This document shows, piece after piece, positions 32,601-42,504 of a DNA stretch of 64,000 bases (positions are counted from its first letter, which is position 1; each line of letters begins with the position of its first letter). Under the pieces are notes generated by a model that saw only the letters and a list, made by a program, of their open reading frames with translations, was not told the DNA's origin and did not search any database. The position numbers and the translations under genes are program-made. This DNA comes from Blepharisma stoltei (taxonomy: Eukaryota > Ciliophora > Heterotrichea > Heterotrichida > Blepharismidae): positions 218,501-282,500 of the forward strand of contig CAJZBQ010000052.1 of the NCBI GenBank assembly GCA_914767885.1, read 5' to 3'.

Positions 32601-35267
32601 TTTAGTGTCTTAAAAAAGAAGGAAAAAATAGGTAAGATACTCAGCAGTGTCAGTCTAAAAAAAATCTTTAATTTAAAATTAATTTTTATAATAAAGCTAT
32701 TTTAAAAATTGGCGCTTTTTCTTGTCAATTTTGTTTACACTTGTCTACCAATTTTTGATATGTCAGTTTTTTTACACTTCCTGGCATAGAAATCCAGCTC
32801 GTTGCTTTGATAGAGTCTTACATGGTCACCAGTTCTGAGTTAAAAGGGTGGCCTAGGCATCCTAAATCATCCTGCTGAAGAAAAGGAAACACATTAAAAT
32901 CTAAGTTAATGAATACAAATAAGATGACGGGACTGTAGAAAGCTTTAAAATATATAGAGACAGAGAAGAAAAGCTGCCTAGTATTGAAGGACAAGGATTT
33001 TCAATTTCTATGTGTGATTTAAATAACGAAAAAATTATTGCCATAGCCAAATCTGATGGCGGCTTACAACTATTTAACGTTATTACAGGCAAACTCCTTC
33101 TATGAGCAAACCATGCATGTGAAGGCCCTGCAATCATAAATTCTGAAGAAACTTCTGATATTCCAATATCAGATCTTTCAAGAAAGGTGCAAAATTTTGC
33201 TCAGTTCGAGAATGCTTATATATCAGAGATTCACATTAGGGCTTTTGGAAATATTCTTGTGTTGTGTGGGATGGTAAATACAGGTGAAATTCTCATATAT
33301 AAAAGTTTTGGAAATTTTAATTTCTCAAGGGTAACTTCTTCACTATTTTTAGGTCCAGCAGAATGGGATCATGATAGGCATTTTTTTTCTTTACCCCAAG
33401 GAATTTTTGTAGCGTGCAGCTCTAATAATTTTTTGGTTACTGTAAATCAGGAAAGAGATAGAGTTCATATTCACCCAAGCTTATTTAATGGGCAAATAAA
33501 AGCAATGTGCTCTTTTAATCATGCGGATTGTCCTAATGGATTTATATATAGAGAAAATGATATATTAGTCATAGGAAGATTTGAAGATTCTATTAGTGCT
33601 GCACTTAACCAAGAAGTTCTTATGATAAGAAAAAATTGCTCGGAAACCCCTAGACACATAATTGAGTATGGAAATTATACAGTTTTGAATAAAAAATGGC
33701 AATAAAAATAGATAATAAATAAATACGTTTTGCTAACTCCCCCCCCTCCGTGAGTGAACAAAACCATTAGAAAAATCGCTATTTTTTGCCCAAAAACCCA
33801 CCCTCCGTGAGTGAACAAAAATTTTTTTAATAGAAAAATTTTTTTATGGAAAAAAAATTTTAATATATAAGTGATAATTAGTATAATGAAATCTAGAGCT
33901 AATTCTGTTTAATTTTAAACGAATTGGTTTTTAAAACATAAAAATTTTATAAATTAAATTAATATTTGCTTTCCAATTTTCGCGAATTAGGATTTTTAAA
34001 TTTCGAAAAAAAATATTTTTTATAAAATTTAAATATAAATTGTTTTAAAAAACAAAAATTAACCCCCCTCCGTGAGTAAACAAAATTTTTTTGTTCACTC
34101 ACTGAGGGGGGGGGAGTAAGTGATTATTATAAAAGGCTTATATAATTGTTTCTTTTTTTACTGATAAAGGCGAAATTCTTTATAATTTAAGAGTTTTTAT
34201 GCAGAATGAAGAAACTGGTCTTACTGAGGTGAGCTCAGTCCAGCAATTTTCTGCAAATGAAATTATCCTGTCAATGTGCATTGTGAAATTTTCAAGAAAA
34301 TTAAATCCACCTTTTGAGTATCTTGCTATAGGGACTGGAATGGCTGCGACTGAAGATACAACAACGCAAGGGAGACTTATTTTATTTGCTCTAGACCAGA
34401 ATAAGCTTGTATATCAGCCCTTGCATAAGAAGCCTGGGCTAAAAGGTGCGATTTCTTCATTAGGAAATATTGATGGGTATTTATTGGTAGGTGTTGGCTC
34501 AGAAATAAAAATATTTATATTTGTTGATGAGGAAGGAAAAGAGTGGTTGGAGCCGATTTCTTTTTATTATGGCTATACGATGGCAACTGGGATGGATATA
34601 GAAAATAATATGATTCTGTGTACTGATACTATGAACCAAATGTATATATAGAGATTTTCCTATAATTGTCCATCAGTTTTATAGAAGAGATTTATATGGA
34701 AAATATATAAAAAATATCATACTTTCATATGAAGAAGCCAATAGCCAAAAGAACTTGCAATTAAAAGGTCAATATTTCCGCGAGCTATTCCCATTAGCAG
34801 CTTCATTTAACGCAAACCGCCAAGTAATTGCTGATGGTTTTCGAAATATCCATATTTTCTTATGCAGATCTGATTCTGATAAAATCGAGAAAGTTGGAGA
34901 CTTGCATACAGGGCTAACAGTTTATACATTTGCTAAATGTGATGAAGCTTTATTAATGATGAGCCAAGAAGGTGCAATTTCTGTATTGACAGCCACAAAC
35001 GAAATGCTTTATAAAAAGATGCACACTTTACAAAACGCTTTATTAGATGTGCTTCCATACAACGCTGGGCTTAATCCAAGAGGATATAGACTTTGCTCGA
35101 CTCAAGAAAGAGAAAGGCAAAGGAAAAGTGTGCTAGATTTGACACTTGTCTTTTCTTTTTGCTATTTGTCAGCACCTTTGCAGAGAATGATTGCAAGGAA
35201 TATTGGAACGACCCCACACAATATTTTAAAGGAAATGCAAGAATTAAAAACTCATCATTTTATTTAA
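29684..35267 (+). CDS. CPSF1: CPSF1 (CPSF160) mRNA cleavage and polyadenylation subunit
   Basis: 1171 residues after removing five IESs. N-terminus FSFYQEAIPCSGISNALIGN and repeated beta-propeller strands (LLELYTYACPLRLICKF; GVLVLGHRSIHYI; LLLLCTGELILLSL) fit the CPSF160/DDB1 fold. C-terminus is diagnostic: YLAIGTGMAATEDTTTQGRL, FRNIHIFLCRSDSD, GLNPRGYRL and the end YLSAPLQRMIARNIGTTPHN, as in CPSF160. In the family it scaffolds AAUAAA recognition. Joints: FIL|NPHKLLLL, DLYI|NKQEKESN, DDGTEWI|ESFKIYRD, NKKWQ|YIIVSFFTD, NQMYI|KNIILSYEE. Every joint is in frame and the total is divisible by three. Confidence 0.92.
30506..30595 (+). other. IES 1 in CPSF1 (90 bp)
   Basis: AT-rich, TA-bounded; joins TYEFIL to NPHKLLLLCTGELILL, a propeller strand. 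Confidence 0.8.
31175..31275 (+). other. IES 2 in CPSF1 (101 bp)
   Basis: Joins RDLYI to NKQEKESNITE. Other in-frame TA choices exist within ATATAATATA. Confidence 0.65.
31558..32937 (+). other. Long IES 3 in CPSF1 (1.38 kb) containing a TIR element
   Basis: Bounded by TA; excision joins FLFDDGTEWI to ESFKIYRDREEK in frame, while the interior has many stops. It holds the inverted-repeat element of 31808-32840 plus about 250 bp and 100 bp of other AT-rich DNA. No ORF longer than about 75 codons, so no transposase. Confidence 0.75.
31808..32840. mobile_element. Element with about 205 bp terminal inverted repeats and internal tandem repeats
   Basis: Left arm 31808-32012 and right arm 32631-32840 are inverted copies (shared GACTCTATCAAAG, AGCTGGAT, TTTTTAAAATAGCTTTATTA, AGACTGACA, ATCTTACC). 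Between them about three tandem units of about 168 bp start AGAGTTGCTACGACCTTTAA (32099), AGAGTCGCTACGAACTTTAA (32266) and AGAGTCGATATCACACTTTA (32434). Non-autonomous. Confidence 0.85.
33705..34140 (+). other. Nested IES 4 in CPSF1 (436 bp)
   Basis: An outer IES of about 53 bp (AAAATAGATAATAAATAAAT... and ...GATTATTATAAAAGGCTTA) that was itself invaded at a TA by the MITE 33736-34118. Only removal of the outer unit restores NKKWQYIIVSFFTDKGE; MITE excision alone leaves TAA and TAG stops. Confidence 0.82.
33736..34118 (-). mobile_element. GGAGGGG-end MITE inside another IES (383 bp)
   Basis: Complete family member: ACTCCCCCCCTCCGTGAGTG at left with the second copy 50 bp inside, hairpin CTCCGTGAGTAAACAAAA...GTTCACTCACTGAG at right, core GATAATTAGTATAATGAAAT. 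TA duplicated. Confidence 0.93.
34649..34709 (+). other. IES 5 in CPSF1 (61 bp)
   Basis: Begins TAGAGATTTTCC; without excision the frame stops at TAG. Joint NQMYI|KNIILSYEEANS. Confidence 0.75.
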
Positions 35268-35762
35268 AATTAATTCAATATTTTTAGGGTAGCTATTTTA
35301 ATTTTTTGTATAATTGATTGGCATTAATGCATCAACATGAAAAATTGTAAAATAAAGCTTAGTTTTCAGGATATTCGTCGAAAGTATTCACTTTTTTAAA
35401 TTCATTAAAGGTGAATTAATTGAGTTTTTGCAAGACCTTTCCCTTCTTCTTACTCTTCCCCTTTAACCGCAAAAATTATGGATAATAATTTATTTTTGAA
35501 AAATAAATTTTTTTGGATATCAATATTTTATATAATTAATAATTATCATGTTGAAATCTCAGTTAGTTTTATTAATTTTACATATTACTATACTAAACTT
35601 AAATTTTAAAATAAAAAATAAATCTTTTCAAAATAATTATAAAAAAAATTAACCCAACTTTTCGAGCAAGCAAAAAACCTAGGACAGTTAGTACTCAAAA
35701 TAGGAATTTTATTTTAATTTTATAAGTCAGAATAAAACTCACAATCTTAAATTAAGCAAAAT
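35268..35762. repeat. Intergenic, with a probable decayed MITE at about 35440-35700
   Basis: TAATAATTATCATGTTGAAATCTCAGTTAG and ATTAACCCAACTTTTCGAGCAAGC recall the core and end of the GGAGGGG-end MITEs, but the C-rich ends are gone. Weak match. The remainder shows no gene. Confidence 0.4.
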
Positions 35763-35984
35763 CTATGCTGTTTTTAACCACAATTTTGGGTATCTATCTC
35801 TTCCGTAGAATTGAGTACTTTTCTTCTGCTGAGTCTGATAATATTTAGGTGCATTAATCTTTAATGCTTCATCCATTCTTTTCATATCATGCCAAACATA
35901 GCGTGGACCTCTCACGCTGCCTCTGAAACTTAAAATATCTCGGAACATTTTACAATTATAAGCGTATATGGCAGAACTTATCAA
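35763..35984 (-). CDS. Small basic protein of unknown function
   Basis: 73 residues from ATG 35984, or 61 from ATG 35948 (MFRDILSFRGSVRGPRYVWH). Rich in Arg, Lys, Tyr and Trp with no low complexity, which suggests a real gene; the size and N-terminus would suit a mitochondrial small subunit, but I recognise no family. Strand and spacing give no further clue. Confidence 0.45.
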   Translation of the reverse strand: MISSAIYAYNCKMFRDILSFRGSVRGPRYVWHDMKRMDEALKINAPKYYQTQQKKSTQFYGRDRYPKLWLKTA

Positions 35985-36206
35985 AATCCAATTTTTATAA
36001 AAATTTTACACCATTCCTTCTCAATCTATTGTCCTTATATACAGAAATATATGTCGATTTTCTCAGTTGCATCCAACCAAAATAAATTTCAAAAAAATTG
36101 ATATGAATATGTCGGCAGCAAATAGCTGAATTATATCATATAAAAATTGATAATTTACTCAACCAATTTTTGGGTTCGTTAATTTCGATAAAAATAAAAT
36201 TCGAAT

Positions 36207-36455
36207 ATGGATTCAAGCGAGAATTTGAATATGAAAGAAAACATAAAACCACAGACAAACCCTTCAAAGCTTTGCCAAACTCAGGCAACTGAGGCCTCTG
36301 ATACAGAAGTCTCATCTAAAGAATTTAGTGTAGATAAAAGTCTTTCACCTTTAATCTGTAGAAGGTTAAAGTTTGTAAGATATAACCTTAGAAACTCTGA
36401 AGAAGACTTAAAATTGTCTAATAAAGCTATCTCCAAAAGACAAAAACTAAGCTAA
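36207..36455 (+). CDS. Small Ser/Lys-rich hypothetical protein
   Basis: 82 residues, hydrophilic, with ENIKPQTNPSKL and SPLICRRLKFVRYNLRNSEE and a basic C-terminus KAISKRQKLS that could be a nuclear signal. Begins 223 bp after the divergent gene on -. No family recognised. Confidence 0.45.
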   Translation: MDSSENLNMKENIKPQTNPSKLCQTQATEASDTEVSSKEFSVDKSLSPLICRRLKFVRYNLRNSEEDLKLSNKAISKRQKLS

Positions 36456-36479
36456 TCATAAATATTTATATAGGAAATG

Positions 36480-38581
36480 CTATCTAAATAATTTTTTATA
36501 AATTTCTTTTTCTTTCTGATGATATTTTTTATTGAGTATTTGCACTTTTTTGATTTCGTTTTCTATTGTAGCTAGCATATCAGTTTCATTTTTTCTTATA
36601 ATGACTTCTTTTGCCAAATTTAAATCATTTAAAGCTCCAATATAGTCTGAAAGTCCTGTTCTTGCGGTAGCTCTTCTATACAATGATTTTATGTCTTCAG
36701 GGAAAATTTCTAGAGCTTTATTTACAGCTAATTCAGCTTCTCTCATTTTTTCAAGCTTAATATTGCAAAGGGCAATATTATTCAGAAGTATTACAATAGT
36801 CGGCTTATGGTCCTCAGGCGCATCTTTAATTGGCTCAACTGATGTTTTGGCATCATCGTATTTTTTTAAAGCTTTTTCTATTTTTCCTAGTTTGTAATAT
36901 TTAAGAGCTACTTCTTTTAGTCTCAAAGCTTCTTCAAGCCTCTCCTCAACCTCCATTCCATGATTTGTTTTTCCTAAATCTGAAGAAAAAAGTTTTAAAT
37001 ACACATGAGCTTTCTTTATATTTTCAGGAATTTCGGGGTTTAAGATTGGGTTAAGCCCATCATTCATGTAGCTATTATTGGGTCCAGTCAAATTGCAGTC
37101 AATCATAGCATATTCTCCAACTTTCATGAATTTTATGCATTGGATTCAAAGAGTTGGGAATTCATCTTCATCTAGTCTTGATTCTAAGGGTTCTTGGTCA
37201 AAATTGGAAATAATGATTTGGTCTTCTATAACGAGCTTATAAAATACCTCGATATTTGCATTTAATTGGGAAGCATTAGATCTGTCCCCATATTCAAGAA
37301 TTTTCTTATAGAAAAATCCATCACCAAAAATGTCTCTGATTTTTACGAGCTCCATTAAATTTATGTCAACTTTTACGTCAGATTGCAGGAGGTTTTCTTT
37401 ATTTATGCTTGTGAAATTTTCTATGAAATAATGGTAATTTACAATAATTTGTGAAATTTCGCCTTTTTTCATAGTTTTTAGTATTTCAAATAGCCCAGGG
37501 CAAATCAGCTCAGAGCTTCCTGTAGTATCTATTTCTTGATTTTCATAAAAAACTGAATCCCCTTGCCAGATTTTTACGCTGAACTTTATTTCATCTTTTT
37601 CATCAACTCTATCATATCCAGACCCTTTATTTAGAACTCGCTTTATCAAAATTCCATCTCCCCTTAAATCATGCACATTTAAAAAGCTTACTCCCCCCCC
37701 CCCCTCCGTGAGCGAACAAAACCATTAGAAAAATCGCCATTTTTTGACCAAAAACCCACCCTCCGTGAGTGAACAAAAATTTTTTTAATAGAAAACAATT
37801 TTAATGGAAAAAAAAATTTTGATATATAAGTGATAATTAGTATAATGAAATCTAGAGCTAATTTCTGTTAATTTTAAACAAATTGCGTTTTTTAAAACAT
37901 AAAATTTTGCAAATTAAATTAATATTTGCTTCCCAATTTTTGCAAATTAGGATTTTTTTAAATTTCGAAAAAAAAATATTTTTTAAAATTTTATATATAA
38001 ATTTTTTTTAAAAAAAAAAAATTAACCCCCCTCCGTGAGCGAACAAAATTTTTTTGTTCGCTCACGGAGGGGGGGGGGGGAGTTAGCAAGTGAACTCTAT
38101 ATTTTTTATAATAAATTTAATTAAAATTTCCATCACATTTAAAAGAATAAAATCATTTTTTAAAAAAAATTAATTTAGCTTTCAATAGTTTTGCATAGAA
38201 AATAAACAAATGCAGCCTATCAACTCCATCATGAAACTTTGCAGGAATATGCACTTCTACCATCTCATCCTTTTTCATTGACACAATGGTTTTTTCTAGC
38301 GCTGCAGGAAGCATTCCACAGCCAAGCTTGATTTCTATTGGATCTCCAAGTTCATTCAGTTCTTCTGTAGTATCACACATTCTTATTATGACTTCATCAA
38401 TCGTCCCTGGCTTGTCAATTCCTTCCCCTCGAGACTCTATTATTTTGTAAAATCCAAATCGTTTTCGGTCTAGATAAACTGGCTCCTCAACAGGATCTTC
38501 AGGGACTTCTGTGTCAGATTCGAAAGTTTGGATTGTGGGAGCATCACTAATTTGACTTATAATTTCCACGTCGTTTTTCAT
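36480..38581 (-). CDS. FKBP-type peptidyl-prolyl isomerase with TPR domain
   Basis: 536 residues after removing a nested 491 bp IES (37682-38172; joint LLKAKL|NVHDLRGDGILIK). Two FKBP-like domains: residues about 35-135 (FYKIIESRGEGIDKP, IEIKLGCGMLPAALEKTIVSMKKDE) and about 145-250 (GDGILIKRVLNKGSGYDRVD, FEILKTMKKGEISQIIV), a third partial one, then TPRs (LKYYKLGKIEKALKKYDDAK, LLNNIALCNIKLEKMREAEL, SLYRRATARTGLSDYIGALN). The layout is that of FKBP4/FKBP52 Hsp90 co-chaperones. Several ligand-pocket aromatics are not obvious, so isomerase activity is uncertain. One TGA-Trp. Confidence 0.88.
37682..38172 (-). other. Nested IES in FKBP-TPR gene (491 bp)
   Basis: Outer AT-rich IES of about 96 bp that contains the MITE 37691-38085 near one edge. 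Only outer excision (TA at 37680 and 38171) gives AKLNVHDLRGDG in frame. Confidence 0.82.
37691..38085 (-). mobile_element. GGAGGGG-end MITE, best-preserved copy (395 bp)
   Basis: Ends ACTCCCCCCCCCCCTCCGTG and GGAGGGGGGGGGGGGAGT; sub-terminal CCACCCTCCGTGAGTGAACA; hairpin pair GTGAGCGAACAAAATT/TTTTTTGTTCGCTCAC at the right. TA duplicated. Confidence 0.95.
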
Positions 38582-38823
38582 ATTGTAATTATCTATTAAA
38601 ATAGCATGTTTTATGAAAATACAATGGTACTTTATTATAAAAAATCAAAAATCATTAATTTAATTAATAATTAAGGATAATCTGACAGACAATAATTGTA
38701 TTTATGTTTTAAGTCATCGTGGATCATTTACTGGCAACTTTATTTTTCATTTTTATATAAAATTTATGCCAGTTTAGTTATGAGATAGATTCTTGCCTTA
38801 AAACCTGACTCTTTAAAATAATT

Positions 38824-39753
38824 ATGGAAATGGAATTAAATATTAATTTAATGGATCGTCCTTCGAAATTAGAAGAAACTTATTTATATGATTTTCAAAA
38901 AGTCTCAAACTGGAACTTGTCTATTAAAAATGCTCGAGGATTTCAGTACACTTGAACTCAACCCCTTTCTGCTCTACAAAAGCCAGATCCGTTACCAGAA
39001 GCTCTTAAAACTGCTTCACTCATAGAAAATAGCTTACTTGATTTATCGATCTCCAAAATTAACAAAAAACATGATGCAGCTGAAATGGTTACAGAAAATA
39101 CTCCAATGCCTCATAAGAAGCATATAATGAATATTAGCCTAAACCCAAATTTTCGAAGAAAATATAAAGCTTTCCCATCAATTATCATCATTGATATTTA
39201 AAAAATTAACTATCTCTATTATCCTTTAGACTAGCAGAAAACTGAAGGAAAAGCTCTATATCATTCAGGCACAATAATTTCAATCCCCAACAATTCACCT
39301 GGAAAGCATCGAAATCCACATAGCACTCCTGCAGGAATATGAGAACATTATGAAGATTTAAATAAAAAACTCGACGCGATTTCCCGCAATAAAGTGAGCC
39401 TAAAAGATATCCTTTCTAATCAAAGAAACGAAGCATTTCAAGATGAAGTTTATATAAAAAAATTATTCAGCACAGAAAATATATTTTCAGAAAATACTTT
39501 GCTGCAGCTGAAAAATTTAGAAGAAAAAGTAAAACAGATGAAAAAAGACTTAAAACAGAATAAAATAACAAATAATATAAGAAGTAGAAGCTCAGGGCAT
39601 TTATTTCCACCTAAAAGGAATATTAATAGAAGTTCACTTGAGCTTCCAAAAATCAGTGTAACACCTCAAGCTCGGCAATTTCGAGATGCTCCTAATAGGT
39701 CAGCAACAAAATTGCTGAAAAAATTTGTAGTAAATAAAAATAATAAAAATTAA
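38824..39753 (+). CDS. Hypothetical charged protein
   Basis: About 289 residues after one IES (about 39201-39260). N-terminal half polar with a TGA-Trp (FQYTWTQPLS) and conserved-looking HKKHIMNISLNP; after the joint, GTIISIPNNSPGKHRNPHST, a second TGA-Trp (AGIWEHYEDL), a coiled-coil stretch (ENTLLQLKNLEEKVKQMKKD) and a basic tail. No family recognised. Ends 8 bp before the convergent gene, so the two 3' ends nearly touch. Confidence 0.6.
39201..39260 (+). other. IES in hypothetical gene (about 60 bp)
   Basis: TAA and TAG stops fall here; a TA pair joins SIIIIDI to YHSGTIISI in frame. Other pairs are possible. Confidence 0.55.
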
Positions 39754-39761
39754 TTTACCTA

Positions 39762-41753
39762 CTAAAAGAATAATAAAAATAATAATGAAATGGCGACGAT
39801 ATATCCAGAAGAGTTAAATGAGTTTAATCCCATGGTAGGGTCGAATAATCCGAGCTCTCTAGAACATCCATTTATGGCACCTGATTGGTATAAAGTCCAG
39901 TACTTGGCCTCTTGCTCCATTGCTTCATAATAACTAAATGCATCATCTGAAATAGACCCACAGTCGCGCAATACGGTAAAGTTAGTTGAGTGTGCAGCTT
40001 GTCCAGAACAGTTTGACCTTGAATACTGCAATTTAGGATAGACAATGTCCCAGAACCCTATGACAGACCCTATTATTGGACAAAATCCAGTTTCGTTATG
40101 AATTCCATCACATTGGCATCTTTCAGAAGCAAAGACATCTGATGAATTGTAATGATGATAAGAACAATTGCTGCTTATATTGCATGAAAATGGGTAAAGA
40201 GACCTTGTACGATTCACATATATTTCGATTCCACTGCATGTCCCATTCCTCATGAAATTCGACCAACAGAACTCAGCCTTCGATACATTAGCTCCTAGCG
40301 GCAATGAAAAATATTTGGTGCAGTTTCCTAAATTACAGCCAAGCCCTGCCATACATTGTTGATCTCTACTACAAGACTCATTTTCGCGTGAAGCTGCCAT
40401 ACATTTTTGGATATACGTTACGTTTTGTGTGCTTTGGTTTGTTGTATTTGAAGTTGCATTAGTTGTATTGCTGCTAGAAGTATTGCTTGTAGTAGTTGTA
40501 GAAGTATTGCTTGTAGTAGTTGTAGAAGTATTGGTGCTAGAAGTATTGCTTGAGGAATTAGTCGATGAATTTGTAACTGTAACATTTGTGGAATTTACTA
40601 TTGTTATATTTGGAGGCGTTGTTACTTGTAGCCTTCTGCCTCTTAATGAAGAATTTGAAGGTAATGAAGTATTATTGGTATTGACCGTGACGTTTGTGGA
40701 GTTTATAATAGTAATGTTTGTACCTGTACTATTAGTATTAATTGTTACGTTCGTGTTGTTTCCTGTAACTGTGACGTTAGTTCCATTGCTGCTTGTTACA
40801 TTAGATGCATTTCCACTTGAGGAATTCGAACTTGAAGTATTGGTAGTTGTGGTTGTATTAGTTTGATTAATAATAGCTTCGACTCCACAGAAGAAATCTG
40901 GCTCACATTCATCATCGACTGAACAGTTAGCGCCTTGAGAAAGACCTTGACAGATGTTTTGTGAACAGTTGTTGCTTATACATTGAGTATCATTTTCACA
41001 TCTTTGGCCTGTTGGTACTGAGTTATTGGGTATGGTGAGATTTGGAGTATGAGTTTCCGAAGAATTCCCTAGGAGAGCTCTATTACACCTTACGTTTGCC
41101 CAGTTCCCTGTTGTGTTGGAAAATTGTGATAGACTTGCACATTCGTAGCCGGCGGCACATACATTAATTTCGACTGATTTCCTTTGAACATAAAATAAAA
41201 TGGCATTCGGTTCGAGAGAAATTAGCTCTGCTAATTTTCTCTCCCTCATGGAATTTTATTTATAGGGTTAGGTTTTCACTCGAAGACTTCTGGACAGCAA
41301 TAGCGGTTTAACTCTGGGATAACCAGAGGAACCACTCCTCAGTCCACTCAAGATTTCGGGCTTTTACCTCTCAGCACATCCCCACGGGAGGATAACCCTT
41401 AGGCGGAACACGCGCAGGAGCTGAGTCGAGCGACAAGGGCGACGGCAACGCGCCGGGTGAGACGTGCAGCAAGGCCGGTGAAGCAGGAGTTGATAGAAGG
41501 CTTGGACGGGGCTGACCTGTGCCAAGATGGCTCGCCTACATCATCAGTTTTGCCATAGCCCTTTTGGGCTGCGGCACTAGACACCTTAAACACCAGATAA
41601 TTAAGTAAGAAAGAAAGATTTCCTTTGAACACTGACCGATACACAGCGATCTGTTGAGTTTTTGACTCCGCAATAAACTGTTTTGCATCTCTGTCATTCT
41701 AAGGAGAAGGCGATGCTGAGGACGCTTAAGATAACAATGGCATTGATTCCCAT
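39762..41753 (-). CDS. Secreted or GPI-anchored Asn/Thr/Ser-rich Cys protein, exon split by a repeat
   Basis: ATG 41753 begins a signal peptide MGINAIVILSVLSIAFSLE. The frame continues to CVSVSVQRKS, where repeat 41191-41616 is inserted; across it the protein resumes VQRKSVEINVCAAG. Then Cys-rich modules (CENDTQCISNNCSQNICQG, CSVDDECEPDFFCG), a 130-residue N/T/S tract with dozens of NxT/NxS sites, further Cys modules and a C-terminal hydrophobic segment (IVAISLLFLLFF) suited to a GPI anchor. About 516 residues. Likely a heavily N-glycosylated surface protein; specific function unknown. Confidence 0.75.
41191..41616 (-). mobile_element. Retroposon-like insertion in surface-protein exon (426 bp)
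   Basis: Flanked by the 15 bp duplication GATTTCCTTTGAACA at 41176 and 41617. GC-richer middle. One end carries a long hairpin (GAGAGAAATTAGC/GCTAATTTTCTCTC) next to CCTAACCCTATAAAT. Insert plus one duplication is 441 bp, a multiple of three, but contains stops. The duplicated target contains no TA. Confidence 0.8.
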
Positions 41754-41824
41754 TTTTTTATTTAATAAGACTTTTTATATAATTAAAGCTGCTTGTTTTA
41801 GAATAAATAGCATTATTTTGCAAG

Positions 41825-42158
41825 AATAAGTTAAGTTAAAGGTTATGCAGGCTATAAACAGGTAAACCCGCTTGCTGCTACCTATCTTGGCTCCAAAGGT
41901 GACCCTTTATGATTTTCTACCCTAGCAAGCTGTCCATAGATCAACTCCATACGGCAGAGCCATCACCTGTGAGTGACTTAATGTTCCCGATTAGAGAAAG
42001 CCATGTATTAGTAGTCCATCTGGCAGGGACAGGAAAACCTTCAGAGAGAAACAAAACTTCCCTCTTCGGCAAGGCTTCCCCCAGCATGAAGCTTCATCAG
42101 GATATGTCTTGCTTGCTCGCCTCGGAATCCATTTTCTGTCAATATCATCATTTATTTC
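41825..42158 (-). mobile_element. Retroposon-like repeat, family A (334 bp)
   Basis: Flanked by TTTTGCAAG at 41816 and 42159. The reverse complement contains CTGTCCCTGCCAGATGG, ACATGGCTTTCTCT and GATGGCTCTGC, shared with 8357-8715. Intergenic. The remaining 42168-42504 shows no gene. Confidence 0.7.
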
Positions 42159-42504
42159 TTTTGCAAGCATAAGGAATTTGCTATTATAATATTATAGACT
42201 AATTTTAGCACTCATATTTAAAATGTATATTAAATTATGATCATTGGATTTATTATCATAAATGGCAAATTCTGACGAACTTCGTTAGAATTTTTATACA
42301 GCAATTTTAGAAAATGGAAAAAAAATTATCAAATAAAACAATCTATTATGGTCTTTTATTTTTTTTCCATACCAAGTAGCTAAATTAGAAGGTAGAATAA
42401 CACGTTTAGCTACTATTATAGAAGTAATGAAAATATCTATAAAATAATCCATCACATTTTCACTTGAAAAATACTTTAGACAATTAATTTAAAGAGTATT
42501 AACC

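Noticed and set aside
39762-41249. Long ORF on + at 40429-40866 (Val/Leu-rich)
   Set aside because: It is the antisense shadow of the Asn/Thr/Ser repeat tract of the surface protein.
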